DNA from: Tipula vernalis
Taxonomy: Eukaryota; Arthropoda; Insecta; Diptera; Tipulidae
Length of the DNA: 64,000 bases
Assembly (NCBI GenBank): GCA_958295665.1
Contig: OY282559.1
Coordinates: 272,068,047 to 272,132,046 of the forward strand
Direction of reading: 5' to 3'
This document shows, in pieces, positions 23,301 to 36,739 of the stretch (within the stretch, counting starts at the first letter, position 1; every line of letters starts with the position of its first letter). The notes beneath the pieces were generated by a model. The model worked only from the letters and a program-made list of their open reading frames with translations. It had not been told where the DNA came from and ran no database searches. A program made the translations under genes and the position numbers.

Positions 23301-25430
23301 GCTTGCTGTCCTTGTCAACCAAATGGCAAGTTTACCTCCTCGAAAAGAGAGGCGGACCGTCTGTGTTAATCTATTCAGTTTCCTATAGTAGTGACATCAT
23401 CAGCGATAATGATTACATTTCCTTCATCAACATAGTAACATATTTGTAGTTGCACTGATAATAAGTGCTCTTGGTGGGATGTTCCCTGCTGAGCCTAATA
23501 ACGCTACATCCATATGGCGTATTTTACTATTATTACTATTCGACTGTTTTTTAGTAGAAATATTTGTTACGCAGTCGTAAAAAGCAACATGCTTTTAGAG
23601 GTGAAAGTCAAAGATTTTGTCATGGGTAGTTTACGGGATATGATGGGAGGCTTTGATAGTATATCGTTTCAGAGACTACTACAACCCTTAGGGATTTTGG
23701 TATTAACCGGACGATAACCAAATTGAGCGTATGCAGAAATCTCGCATTGTTGGAGCTGAGTTGAACAAGTTATCTGTGGTTAAACAAGGTTACTAAATTT
23801 TGACTACATGAAGACCTACTCCCACCTCTGATCGCTTTTGGTTACCGATGGGCTTTACTTGCCAAAATGCAGTGATCGAGTACACAACATTCTATACTTA
23901 TTGTATCAGGGTGGTGCATTTGCCAGGCACAGATTTTTACCTGATTTAGTTATGTTTACTCTAGAAATATTGAAGATCTGTCTGTTAGTTAGGTGTATCT
24001 TTTAGGGCGGTGGATAAACTAAACACTTCCGTTGTTAAACCGAATGGTTGGATGGGGATATTGCTGGAGCGATAACCATTCTCTCTGGTAAGGTCTTCAT
24101 TATAGAAATAACAGATTCTCTGATTAAAGTACTCGGTATAACAGGAAGAGGAATCGATTTGATGCATAATAAACTGCTACCTGATTTCCATCCAATTGAA
24201 TGAATTATTTTCTGTGGTTCACCAACCAACGTAGATCCAGATTAGCTTTGAATGCAAGATTTTCTACAAATGTTGTCTGTCACTTCTGTTAAAACTTATT
24301 CAATTTGCCTTATTCAAATCAGATTACCGATCCTTTGGCCAAAGATGGCGCCTATTTGAAATTTATCGGCCGAACCGTTCACCGTTTTTTTAACCATTGG
24401 TAAGCCAGACAAATTCTGTTCTCCAAATTTTACAAAATTCTCCGTGTCCCCTTTTGTTTTTGGCCAATTTCAAAGTTCAAAAATAAATCATTTTTACTTT
24501 AAGGGCGAGGATAATCTTAAGAACAAAAACGGGCGCTGTCTTGGGCTTGACTTCTACACTAAATCTGACTTCTTCATTTTATTAAACATTCGCTTGGGGC
24601 ATAAGATTAAAGAGCGTAACAGAAATCTGTATGACATTCAATTTTGTTTGAATGTGAATTATGTTCACATGTCTTAACGAGCAAATATGAAATAACCACA
24701 ATAGCCTCGAGGTCCCCATTGCTGTATGGCTTAAGCCTTTTAAGTAATATAAGGACTCGTTTTTATGCAATGGCGTGATACATAAAGGCTTAAAACTAAT
24801 AAAGGCGAATAATTTTTCTTCAAAGGTTTTAATTCTAACCTCGATAATCCTCAATTTATTTTTTGTTTGTGAATTATTACCAGGCACCCCTGTTATGGTA
24901 AACCTTTTCCTAAATTGATTTTAAAAACGATTGCAAAATGTTTCGTTCAAATTCTAGGTGATGCCTCGGAGTTTGAGATGTAATCATTTAGAAAAACATA
25001 AAATTAAGAAGCACGATGTCAAGCGCGCCGTACTCGTGTCGCTGTCTAGCCCGCCGTACTCGTGCTAATTGCCGTCTCTATGCAAAATTGCATCCTTTAT
25101 TCGACTTGCACCATTTCACGATGGGGTATTTGGTCGTTTCGATCAGCTGACAACATATTGATCCTGAAGATATTAAACGAATTTCTTTGTGGTTTCACCA
25201 CTAGAATATTAGCAAGATAGCTCCATGAACCGAACTAGGCGGAACAAAATAACGACATTTTCGGGATATATTGGGGGTGTGTTTAGATGAGCAAGTGTTG
25301 TATTAGCGTATTAGTGTAGGTTTATCCTACTAGAGTAATCGCCGGCAGGAAAATACAGCCGTGATGGGTATGTGGTTTTTAATGATTAAGAAGCAACCAC
25401 ATCGCCTGATGTCTTTGGAAGGCGTTCAAC
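20356..25430. other. About 5 kb without recognisable genes
   Basis: AT-rich DNA with only short open frames (100 codons or fewer) that show no motif or splice logic. Small local features: a GGGGGAGGGGGGGGTTT G-run near 20855 and a 13-bp word CGCCGTACTCGTG repeated at 25026 and 25052. It could be intergenic DNA, an intron, or eroded repeats. Confidence 0.45.
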
Positions 25431-25436
25431 TTCCCA

Positions 25437-25496
25437 TCTTAAAATAATCTAAATGCTTTATCATCGTGTATGAATGGATTAACGAGACTCCCACTG
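25437..25496 (+). rRNA. Fragment of 28S rRNA gene (pseudo), up to the R1 insertion site
   Basis: The end of this stretch, GATTAACGAGACTCCCACTG with TGAATG before it (25471-25496), matches the highly conserved 28S region around the R1 and R2 target sites with one mismatch. Upstream, CTTAAAATAATCTAAATGC is a mutated form of the R2-site sequence, with a deletion of about 11 bases before the exact part. Similarity stops at CCCACTG, where R1 elements enter 28S. It is a non-functional scrap, recognised from memory of the conserved sequence and not from a database search. Confidence 0.7.
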
Positions 25497-25739
25497 AACT
25501 TGTTTCATCCCTGTGAGGGATAAGTATTAGTGTTGTCCATTACCTATCCAAGCGAATTTAAAAATTTTTACAGTGTTGTTAAGCGGAGAAGTAAATCATT
25601 ATCTAATTAATTATACAAAAGACGCATGTACGACATCATACAAATACCGGTATTTTTCTGTAATCCTCAACGGTGTACCTTTACAAGGTTTAGGGGATGC
25701 AATAAAGTTGTAATAATATATACAAGGTGAAATAAAAAT

Positions 25740-27340
25740 CCACTACACGGCAAACACAGTTTAGGAAAATGTTATAGGTGCGGCAGAGGGAACATGATCC
25801 AGAGCATGGAGAGCCCTTTAGTAGCTGATGATTACTCCAGAAAGAGGGCTCGATGCGACATTGAAATTGAAACTGATACAGCTGAGAAATCAGCGAAAAC
25901 TGAGTGTATGGCTCCCCCGAGAAAGCTGAAAGTAAGGCAACTTATGCTCAGACGTTAAAGTCAGCAGTAGTTTAGGCGCTCTTGCTTGAGTCAGCTGCCA
26001 AGGTTAAATAAAGTGCTCAGTAAAATAATATTGGACTACTAGTGATCACAGTGTAAATGTGTTTGTGTACTAAGCAGAGAAGCTACACGTAAGGAGGTGA
26101 ATAGTCAGATAAAGTATCGCGTTATGTGCTTAAACATACAAACTAGTCATACCCGATATGGAATAATTTAAAGTGATAAAACAATGTAAGTAGTTACTTC
26201 AACGAAAATACGTAAGGCGGCAGGCTTGCACAACATCGAGGTTGAAGTGATTCAAAGAGCGGAGCCAATAATAGAAACCTGTAGCACTGAATAAAAAGGG
26301 ACCTTTAATAACAAAAGGCGGTGAATGCGATCACACCTTGGCAAATTGCTAGAGAAATTGATGACTGGTCGATTATTTGATGTATTTCCAAGGTAGTGAT
26401 GAAGGTAGTAACAAACAGTTTGGATTCAAACAGCACCACTTTAGTCAACATGATTCAACAGTCTAAGCAAAAGTATGTTTTGTGTGTTTTCCTAGAAGTA
26501 TCTAGAGCTTTTGATACTTATAGTAAAATAAAAGAGTTAAAGAAGATTAATTGTTCTTTAATTCTTTACTCCATATAAACAACTACTTCTGTGGCAGAAT
26601 TGCAACTATTGTTACCAAAACCATGCCACACTAAACAGAAGTGTAAATAAAGAATGGCCGCAAGGCTCCGTCTTGGGACCATAACTTTGGAATTTATTAT
26701 TTAACAGCCGTATGGTTGAAGGAATTGCTTTTACAGGTAATAAGGTAATATTTGCTTGAATTCTAGACAGAGGCTATTTAAGGTAAAGCATAGAGGGCGT
26801 TAGAAATAACTGTTATAAAATATTTAGGAGTCGATTTTGATGAAAGGTCTGGTGTCCACGTCAAGAGGGTAGCAGAAGATGGTGGCTATAGACAGTGGCA
26901 AGAGATATATTAAGCTTGAAATAGAGTACTCTCTCCATGATATATGACGGTTAGTTGTAGCGAACATAACTTATGCACATGCTGGGTGTGTTGGCAGAAT
27001 GAATTGTCACCACCATTGCACACAAAGGCATAAAAGTCTTATAAAATTAGAAATAGACATTAAACTTTCCGGGGCTTTTGAGATCCATTAAGGCAAACAT
27101 ACGGAAAGTCTGAATTGCAAAATGGCAACATAGGTGGAGTAACTATATGGACGACAGGAACACTTTTGGTTTCTTGCCAAATATTAAGGCAAGACTAGCG
27201 CCAAAAACGGGGACAAGGGAAAATAGTCACATAAATGCAAAATATACAACTTGCGATAGTGGCCATGAACATGAGAACATAGTGATTTAAGATTGCAGAT
27301 TAATTCAAGAGACTGGACAGAAGCACACTACAAAGATCAG
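25740..27340 (+). pseudogene. R1/I-type LINE relic, strongly decayed
   Basis: Short blocks of a non-LTR polymerase appear in order with many stops: an ORF1-like start near 25790, HNIEVEVIQRAEPI (about 26230), TTLVNMIQQSKQKYVLCVFL then VSRAFDT (26437-26520), PQGSVLGP with LWNLLFNS (about 26660) and KYLGVDFDERSG (about 26817). The PQGSVLGP.LWN form is typical of the R1/I group and differs from the Jockey copies nearby. The 28S fragment at 25437-25496 lies upstream in the same orientation, as in an R1 insertion. The 3' end and 28S downstream flank were not found. Confidence 0.6.
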
Positions 27341-27344
27341 GTCA

Positions 27345-27690
27345 GTCTGCGATTTTATTCAAATGATTATTTAACTCCTTTGTGGCAATATCGGGATTAT
27401 TGCGTGACATGAGGATGGCCGTATTATCGGCAACCTAAACCTACTTTGTGAGGTAGCACGAAATAATTATTTTCTTCGTGTGGTTCGAATACTGTAGTTA
27501 GATGAGAGCAAAACCACTGGCTTTTTCTTCAGCTCTTGTCGTCCAATCCGCAGTTGTAAGTCTAATCGGTGGATTCGAGTTTGTTGGCCTTTTTAAAGTT
27601 TTTGTCCCCTTCCACAAGAATAATCTGTCCTCTCGGTTGCCGAGAGATCACTTAAATAGGTCTATTTAAGAAGTTAAAATTATCTGTAAT
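27345..27690. other. Unassigned spacer
   Basis: Nothing recognised between the R1-type relic and the hairpin that follows. Confidence 0.4.
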
Positions 27691-27691
27691 C

Positions 27692-27887
27692 AATTGATTT
27701 TTCTCGGCTTTTTATAGACAAATGTATTAATTGTTCATGACATCCCCAATATTTTCGATTTGGAAGATCAGAAAAATACACTACGAATCTACTTTTATCA
27801 GTAGATATATTAAGAGTTGATTGGCCTCTTTATTTTTCTGATTTACCAAATCGAATATTTGTCTATAACAAGCCGAAAAAATCAATT
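27692..27887. repeat. Imperfect inverted repeat (hairpin), about 57-bp arms
   Basis: AATTGATTTTTCTCGGCTTT with TATAGACAAAT, and later TTTTCGATTTGGAAGATCAG, on the left (27692-27778) pair with 27831-27887 read in reverse. The left arm holds about 30 extra bases. The central gap is about 52 bp. It could be a small foldback MITE, but no target duplication was identified. Confidence 0.55.
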
Positions 27888-28006
27888 AAATAGTTCTGGA
27901 CGCTCTGGCTTTCTTCTTCTCGCAAAGCAAATATTAGGGCCTTAATAGGCCAATTTAATTTCCATTTAAATATTAGTTCCTATATATTAGTTACTGTATA
28001 TTGTGT

Positions 28007-29060
28007 TTATGTCATGACATCTTTTAGATTTTCTGCCGCTGCATCAATATCTGCTGATGTGATAAGAGGAATATTCAGTATACAATTTTGATCGACTGGC
28101 CTCCTGTATAGAGGATCGGTACTCATTATTACTTTTAGCAGTGAGTGACCAGAAGACAGATTATAGCAATCGGTGGCCTTAGCATATGTACGTGGAATGC
28201 CCTTAGTTATACAAGAGTCAAATAAATCAGGAATTTTATTTTTATCCGTCATTTTAAATGTTCCTCTGCTTCATAAAGTTGTTTGTCTTTCGGCAATGCT
28301 ATTCTGTAACCCCATTGATTATGTTTAGCGTTATAATCAGGGTTAATCTGAGAGTGCTTGGTATCGTAAATAGGGTAGCCATTAATTTTTGAAATAACTA
28401 ATTTTTTTGAACCATGTTTCAGACACTTACATTATACATATCATAATATTGTGCTCGTTGAGGAAGGCTTGTACCTCCGCTTTGTGTTGTGCTAGGTCGT
28501 TTGCATTCCATATGGCTACACCTGCATCAGCGAGTTCATATTCTGCACCATTAGATCCATGGTTCTCTGTTGCTATGTTTTACTCTTCACTTGCTTGAAA
28601 TTTATGAGCAGTACCTTTAAGAACACTTGCTTATGAAACCCCTTGGTGCACTCCATTTTGAGCGTTTATCTATATAACTTTTGGTCGTGCTTCATTTCTA
28701 GCTAAAGATTGCAGATAAAGCATTCGCTGCTCTGCTCGCCGCTTTATATTGATTCTCTTTTTTAATTTTAGATAAGTTGGACACCCTTTCTAATAAGCTG
28801 TGTGATTTTCATCACAGCATTTTCTCACTGATGCTTCCGTTTTTGCTTTATTACAAACCTTCGAGTTGTGGAATTCACCACATGTAACACAAACATCGTT
28901 CAAAGAACAATATGCTTTACTGCGTTCATATTCTTGGACAGCCTCCTGGCAAAGCATACCGACAATCGAGATAAAACAGCACAGAAGCGAGATGGCACGG
29001 GAGCTTGTACCTATAGGCAAAGCCTGGGTGTTATTCTCACGTACGCCAAACGTCGATAAA
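28007..29060 (-). pseudogene. Jockey-type LINE, ORF1 zinc knuckles and ORF2 endonuclease start
   Basis: On the minus strand, Gag-like ORF1 ends with knuckle-like blocks (EYERSKAYC, then CVTCGEFHNSKVC, about 28850-28930) and KGCPTYLKLKKRIN near 28770. ORF2 then begins with WNANDLAQHKAEVQAFLNE (about 28460-28512), the start of the AP-type endonuclease. It ends with FDSCITKGIP and LSSGHSLL (28140-28220), the SDH region with the catalytic Asp replaced by Gly. The frame is broken in several places. The element stops near 28007 without reverse transcriptase, so it is a 3'-deleted relic. Confidence 0.7.
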
Positions 29061-29064
29061 TAAA

Positions 29065-31280
29065 ATAAAAGTATTGAACCATCATTATTATTTAAGATTC
29101 ATGACACCCCATAGCAGTTTAAATAAATCAGATAAACTTTTGGGATAAGCAACGGGCCACCACTGCTTCAAAAGTTAATTACAACAGTTTTCCAGAAATT
29201 AAAGAGCGAATTGAAAAATTTAGGAGCCATTAGGTATAGAAAACTAACTGACTTCTCGGCATATGCTCCTAAGAAATATGTAAAGGATTTTGGTTGCATT
29301 GCTTAACCAATTCAAGGTCTTGTTTATTAAGACATTAAATTTGGACAAACTTCTTTTCTTTTGTTGAACTAATTGTGGCTATTTTTCTACGAAAGACTTA
29401 ATATCAATAGTGAATCCTGCTTTTCGAAAATTAATCAGAGTGTGGTTAGACATCGCGGAATTTGATTTTTCGACGGGGCCAGAAGAAAGACTCGCGCACA
29501 GGACTTGGATGCTTTAACCAAATCCGAATTCATTTTAGTAAATAAATTTTAGGAAACATTAAGTAAGAACTTCACACGAATCTAAATATTTCGCAAGGCG
29601 GTCGAATAATTTCTTAATCAAGATTAAGGCGTATAAATAAAGCATCACGTGTTTCTTAGTCAGACAAGTAGTAAAGAAGTTTCGTATTAATCATTATTTC
29701 ACCAAAAACACAATTATCAGAAAATAATCAAATCCACAACTATATTGTTAACGAATATCACTTATCAGACTCAGATATAAAACGCCTACACATTCTTTTT
29801 CATACAAATATTATATTGCATGTGACTAATCTCAGCGATATGATAAAATATTTTATAAGTAGATAATAGTCACAATTAGTTTAGTGAGATAGCGCACGAA
29901 TACGAGCTCGATGCGACCGATGGCTTTTTTCAACAACTTCAGTAGCTCTAACTTCAAATTGCTATTATTTATAATGTTCAGAGATACCCACAAAAAAAAA
30001 AAAAAAAAGTGATACACAAAAATTAGATTACCTGTGTTGCTATTGTTATCAATGTAAACATATATCACACATTATTATTTTGATTGTAACATCTACAATT
30101 ATTAATTTATGAAATCAGCCAATTAAAAAATTGGTAAGACTACTTCAGAAATAACGTTACGTACATACCGCTAAAGATGTACATATATACAATATAAAAA
30201 TACAACAAAAGCCAATTAAAATTTTCACGATGAACAAAATTTTTGTTTCATGACTCATAAACTTTTTCTGTTTTTTTTTTTTAATTAACCATTTTACACT
30301 GTAATCCTTATACGTAAACGTTTATCCATTTTATTTCGATTTTTGGTTTCGAACACTAAACCACCACGAATAATTTTCTTTAATTTTATGAAGATCAATC
30401 GCGAACACTCACACTTTAATTATTAATTTTCTTTGCAAATTGATTGGTACAAAAAAAAAAAGAAAACCACAACAAACTAAACTTTGAAAAGCTTAATTAA
30501 ATTAATTGAAGAGGACACACAACTAAAAAAAAAAAAAAGACAAAAACGTCGCCGTACGTCGGTTGTCACGTTGATTATTTATTACTTCACTATTTGTACC
30601 ATTTATATAATTAACTAATTGAAAACCAAATATTTATAATTTTTGTTTTTTTTCTTTGTTTTTTCTAATAATTAAATTAATAATAGAAATAACCCAACTC
30701 ACAATTAATTAGAAGATTTTTTTACTTTTTTTTTTTTTTTTTACGTTACGTGTTGATTTAAAAAAGGCATAAAAATAAATTGCTTTTCAAACTTGGACTG
30801 AATTTTTTTTGTTTTTTATATTTTTTCCATTTTTTTTTTCGCTATCAATGATTAGAAGTTTTGATAACACAAACAAAAAAAAAAAAAATTATGGAGCTTG
30901 AGTATATAGTTGAGGGTTAATAACTTAATTGGCTAATTAATTGGATTATTTTGGAGGTTCATTTGATTGAAGTAAATGTGTTTTTTTTTACTTGCAGGTT
31001 AATAATACTAGATAGTTTGATGTCATTGCTCCAAAAAATTTCTGAATACCTTTAGATCGAGTTAAATTCCTAAATTCGTTTTATCAAAGTTATCCGAAAG
31101 TTTTTAGCCGAAAGTAAAAATATCGATAATGCAGATAGGGTCTTGGCTATCTCAGCCGAAAGCTACCAACCGACATATTTCAGACGGAACAACCTACATT
31201 TAAATTGGTATTTTCAAGAAGCGATTTTAGGGCTTAGCGATTATAGGCTCATTTTGATTCGCCATTGCTTACCATAGGAA
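29065..31280. other. AT-rich spacer with many A/T runs
   Basis: Long A and T runs (for example around 29993-30007, 30734-30742 and 30875-30888) and no coding sequence recognised. The end (31110-31260) has a GTCTTGGCTATCTCAGCCGA-like phrase that vaguely recalls the repeat units at 17305. Confidence 0.4.
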
Positions 31281-31281
31281 T

Positions 31282-31616
31282 TATACGTTAAGTTTCATGA
31301 GAAGAGCCAAATAAAAAATGTCAAAATTTGTATAGAATCAACTGTTCAAGTGTCATGTATGGGAAGTTGTTCGATATAAGTGCGTAGCCAATAGTTATCA
31401 TTAGAAGAATTATCAGCTCAAGTTTCATGTGGGGAGGCCGGTAAAAATCAGTTCAATGAAAGGCTCATATAAAATTTCAAAATTTGTAGAAATTCTACTC
31501 AATTTCAATTTACCCTACTGTTTAGTTTTTAATGGAACAATTTGTACGATCAAGCATTAAGTAGGATCTCCCGGTAATTGAATTTGACGCTGGGCCCACC
31601 GTACATTCTTTTACTT
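31282..31616. repeat. Dispersed repeat, copy 1 (second copy at 36452-36736)
   Basis: Shared phrases with the second copy include TACGTTAAGTTTCATGAGAA, GTGCGTAGCCAATAGTT, TTTCATGTGGGGAG, AAAATTTCAAAATTTGTAGA and GGATCTCCCGGTAATT, in the same order and orientation. Copy 2 lacks about 45 bp. Non-coding in both. Neither TIRs nor a poly-A tail could be defined. Confidence 0.75.
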
Positions 31617-31729
31617 TCTTTTACGTAAGTAAAATAAAATACAGTAATCGTGAAAATTTTGGACCTTGAGCTTTTTAGAGATTTATCTGTTTTGAGGTCT
31701 CCTGAGTTCGAAAAAGTGGGTTTCAAAAT

Positions 31730-31885
31730 GGTGTCTGTCTGTCAGTCTGTATCCTCTCTACATCCCAGATGGTTTAACCAATCGAAATGAAACTTCAGAT
31801 TTAAGGCTTTTTTGATAAATTGGGAGGTCCCAATGAAATTTACTCCAAATCGGCTAACAGGAAGTGGCCACTCCCTTGGTCCAGA
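31730..31885. repeat. GTCTGTCTGTCAGTCTGTAT-type repeat sequence
   Basis: A short CTGT run is followed by a phrase built like many insect non-coding repeats (AACCAATCGAAATGAAACTT, then AAATTTACTCCAAATCGGCT). Only one copy is present here. The repeat identity is from general resemblance, so confidence is low. Confidence 0.35.
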
Positions 31886-32024
31886 AAATTTATTTTGTAA
31901 ATATCTTAAAAAGTATAAGGTACTGCTTAAATCAAAATGTTTCCAAAAAAAAAAAAAAAAATCTCAAAATTCTCTGTCCGTAAAAGAAATTCGTGTGTTG
32001 GCCACACCTCCATTTTTTCTTAAC

Positions 32025-32400
32025 GGTGATGGTGTTGGGAATGGTGATGATGATGAGGAGGAGTATGATGATGGTGATGGTCACTGTGATTGTGATTTTG
32101 ATGGTATAATGGTATGATGGTATAAAGGTAGGATGGTATGATGATATGAAGGTACGGTGGTAACATGATACAATTGTGTATGGAATGATGGCAAGTTGGT
32201 AGGATGTTATTAGTGTATGGCGCGTGATGATATGGTGGTGTAATGGTAAGATGGTATGACGTTAAGGCGGTATAATGGTTTGATGGTACGATGGTGTGAC
32301 TGTATTATGATGGTATGATGGTATGGTGATAGTGTTGTGGTATAATATTATGCTGTATTATGGTATGGTTGTATGATATGTAGTTCGGTAGTAGGTTGTT
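32025..32400. repeat. Minisatellite of GGTATGATGGTATAATGG-type units
   Basis: A GATGATGGTGATGG stretch leads into degenerate 8-12-bp units of the form ATGGTATGATGGTATAATGG. The plus strand is almost free of C. The open frame across its left part (Asp/Gly-rich) is a by-product of the repeat. Confidence 0.75.
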
Positions 32401-33118
32401 ATAATTATATGATTATTATTGATAGCGGTAACATTCATAAAATCCGCCTTTGGAGACATGTCAAACAAATTTCAATGACAACACGCGAGTTCATCTGTAA
32501 ATCTACGTCTCATCTAGGGAGTTTTTAACCTAACTTCTTCGATTATGTATAGCAAGAAGGTAAACATAATGAAGTACTTGTGGGAAACATGTTTATTAAC
32601 ACAGAACTTAATTACCTGCACCATGATGGTCTTTTGGTGTGGGAGTTCTGTCTCACATGCGCATACTCAATATTTACTTCCTGGAGACGCACATTCCTAC
32701 AAATCAATTAGGAATTAACACTGACAACAAGGCACCGTACGCAGATCTCTAGCCAACAAATTAGCAGTATTCGATCTTCATCATTGGTTTTTCTAGGTAT
32801 GTGGCTACGTAAAAGAGAACGCACCTTCATTCCGAGAGCAGATCTTCCAAAATTTTGTCTGTTTTACTCCGGGAGCAAAACCAAAAAATGTGGTTTACAA
32901 GCAAGCATTGTCATAAACCCGACAAATTATGCTTTCTTGATATTATTCAATTCACTTGAGAAATTGTATTCAAATGCGCCTAGATGTATTAAAAACCTTG
33001 TACTACTTGTATCAAAAAGTTTTTTTATCTTGTCCCTTTAAAATCACCACAAATTTTAAGCGTTCCATTTTGTTTCGTCGCTGTTATGATTGGTGCAGCA
33101 AATTGAGTGGTGTGCATC
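32401..33118. other. Unassigned spacer
   Basis: No gene or repeat recognised between the minisatellite and the Harbinger relic. Confidence 0.4.
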
Positions 33119-33119
33119 T

Positions 33120-34222
<1,103 letters not shown>

Positions 34223-34560
34223 TTGTTAACACAAAATATCCTATCGTATCCATTATATGTTTTTTCGACTATAAATTAGAAATTAATTTATGCAAATTTT
34301 AAAATGTATTTTAAGTTAAAACACAAAAAGAAGATTTAATCCAGTTTCGAACTGATGAGCTTATGATTATGAAACAATCAATCTTCTCATCAGGCCGCGG
34401 CGACTGGACTGATTATACGACAATTTACATTCTATATTATACAGAATGTACTGTGCGTTATGTACTAGCGAATCATACTAATACAGATAAATTCTCTTAC
34501 AATTTTTTCTTCTTCACGACATTCACACAGCTCTATTTCTGTGTAAGCTAATTTTAATTT

Positions 34561-34937
34561 TTTTCAATTTTTTTGAATATTAATTAATTCATATAATTTG
34601 TAACATGCTACCGGTGATTAGACCATTTTAAATGTGTTTTTATTAACACGTAGAAGTATATTTGTATTTACGAATGATCATTCAACGAAACCAACTAATA
34701 GACAGAATTCTATTTATTTAATTTTTAATTTTTATGATTTTAATATAAAACATATTAAAATCATAAAAATTAAAAATTAAATAAATAGAATTCTGTCTAT
34801 TAGTCGGTTTCGTTGAATGATCGTTTGTTAATACAAATATACTTCTAGGTGTTAATAAAAACACATTTAAAATGGTCTAATCACCGGTAGCATGTTAGAA
34901 ATTACAAGAATTAATTAACATTCAAAAAAATTGAAAA
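34561..34937. mobile_element. Long near-perfect hairpin, 186-bp arms and 5-bp loop
   Basis: Sequence 34561-34746 is repeated in reverse at 34752-34937 with only a few differences (for example near 34677 and 34805). Matching words include ACATGCTACCGGTGATTAGA, TAGACAGAATTCTATTTATT and GATTTTAATAT next to the loop AAAAC. The DNA or its RNA would fold into one long stem. It resembles a foldback-type MITE or a young inverted duplication. It holds no ORF. Confidence 0.9.
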
Positions 34938-34939
34938 AA

Positions 34940-35600
34940 AAAAAATACAAAAAGAAATTGTTTTGCCTTATATTTTATTCACACACTCGCTGTTTGAAAA
35001 AAAATGGCATTTACTTGAGCTGTCAAATTCAATTAAACAACAACAAAATAAAAATTAGTAACTTCACGGCAATTACATAAATAATATTGCTTAGTTCATG
35101 CTTGTATTTGACAAATTCGACCAACTATTGTTTCAAAATAGGTAAATTCGCGGTAGATCGGATTTTTCGATATCGTAAAAATCCGGTATCGAAAAAGTTT
35201 CATAATAGCACCCCAGGTTTTTGTAGTATTTTCGAAAGAGCCTATCATCTTGGTCTAGGTGCCTCCAACAATTTTTTCCAACATTTCGATTTAAAAAAAA
35301 TAATTACCGGACTGAATTAAAATAAATGGTTAAATGAAATTAATCGTATACTCAAATCCGAAGGGAGCGGTCTCTTTAATTTGGGGGGAGTTAAATATGT
35401 TTTACAACCTTTTGAAGAGTACACTGGAAAAACGATAAAAGTTAATTTAAAAAAAATGAGATTTTGGTGCCATCTTTGCTAAAATAAAAATATTTTATTT
35501 ACCCCGGGCACCGCCTGGTACATCATCAGCTAGTTTTATATAAATAAGAATAATTCACATTATCCCATAACAATAAACATTAATTCTATATAACAGAAAT
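34940..35600. other. Unassigned spacer
   Basis: AT-rich, with a small imperfect hairpin around GGATTTTTCGATATCG (35160-35200). No gene recognised. Confidence 0.4.
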
Positions 35601-36274
35601 GCGTAATCAACGAAAATTAAAAAAGGGTATGAAGACGGTGAGTGTATAGCCGATATTTCGAATTTTAACTACTGTTAACGTTAGCACCATAAGAAGCATA
35701 TTACGTAAATATAAAAAAGACGGGGATGAACTAATCGCAGCGCCAAAAGGCGGAAAACGCAGAAAGTGCGATCTTTATTGACGAAGATGGCTTTAATCTG
35801 CATTTAAGGCGGTCCTAAGCCAGATCACGAGTTGATACTCGTGCGAATGTCGTGATTCCAACCATCCGAGGTTGTAATATTACGTTGATCGCGGCTATTT
35901 ATAATCATGGTCCATCACAAAATGTTTGCGAATTCCACTGTAAATTCAAATAAATTTCGCGAGTTCCTGATTGAACTACTAAACAAGGTATCCGATAGAG
36001 GCTTGATAGATACATGGCTAGTTTTAGACAATTTCTCGGTTCAGAAGTGAAAGAATTAATTCGCAGAACGCAACATAAGCTTGTATTCACCTTACTCGTC
36101 TATGATTATAATCCCATTGAAAGTGTATTCTCGAAGGTTAAGTCAACGGCCAGACAAATTTTATGTGATCCTCCCAACAGCCGAAATATAGTAGAGGTCA
36201 TCGGAATTTCTATAATTCAAGAAACCGGTAACGACTGTGCGGCAACAACAGCAGCTCCTTACATTACATATTAA
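35600..36274 (+). pseudogene. Tc1/mariner-type transposase relic
   Basis: Plus strand, with stops and shifts. A helix-turn-helix part (VSTIRSILRKYKKDGDELI, about 35680-35735) is followed by FIDEDGFNLH (first catalytic Asp, about 35778-35810), then NVVIPTIRGCNITLIAAIYN (about 35848-35905), and finally YNPIESVFSKVK (36107-36142) with the last acidic residue. This order is the DDE domain of an IS630/Tc1-type transposase. TIRs were not located. Confidence 0.65.
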
Positions 36275-36451
36275 TTACATTTATTTTAAATTTACATTCA
36301 TATATTGTTTTATAAAATTGCTTTAATATAGAAATAAAAATTTTATAATTTGGAATGAAAAATTTGTTAATTTCATTTGAAAATGTGTTAATCCTATTTG
36401 AATAATTGTCAATTTGGTTTGGAATTTAGTTAATTTGGCCTGAAAAAGGTA

Positions 36452-36736
36452 TATACGTTAAGTTACATGAGAAGTACCAAATATAAAATGTTAAAATTTG
36501 TATAAAATCAACTCTTAAAGTGTCATATCTGGGATAGAAGTGCGTAGCCAATAGTTGTCCCTAGAAAAATTATCAGGTAAAGTTTCATGTGGGGAGCCCG
36601 GCAAAATTCGTTTAAATGAAAGGCTTATATAAAATTTCAAAATTTGTAGAAATCCTACTCAATTTCAAGTTATCAAGCATTAAGCAGGATCTCCCGGTAA
36701 TTAAATTTGACGCGGCCCACCGTACACTCTTTTTTA
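36452..36736. repeat. Dispersed repeat, copy 2 (first copy at 31282-31616)
   Basis: Direct repeat of the sequence 5.2 kb upstream, with the same order of phrases and about 45 bp missing near the 3' side. It follows the Tc1-like relic by about 180 bp. Confidence 0.75.
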
Positions 36737-36739
36737 CAT

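Noticed and set aside
28866..29063. Two plus-strand ORFs of about 64 codons
   Set aside because: They are shadows of the Jockey ORF1 knuckle region on the minus strand.
31812..32117. Plus-strand frame with Asp/Gly-rich end
   Set aside because: Produced by the GATGATGGTGATGG minisatellite.
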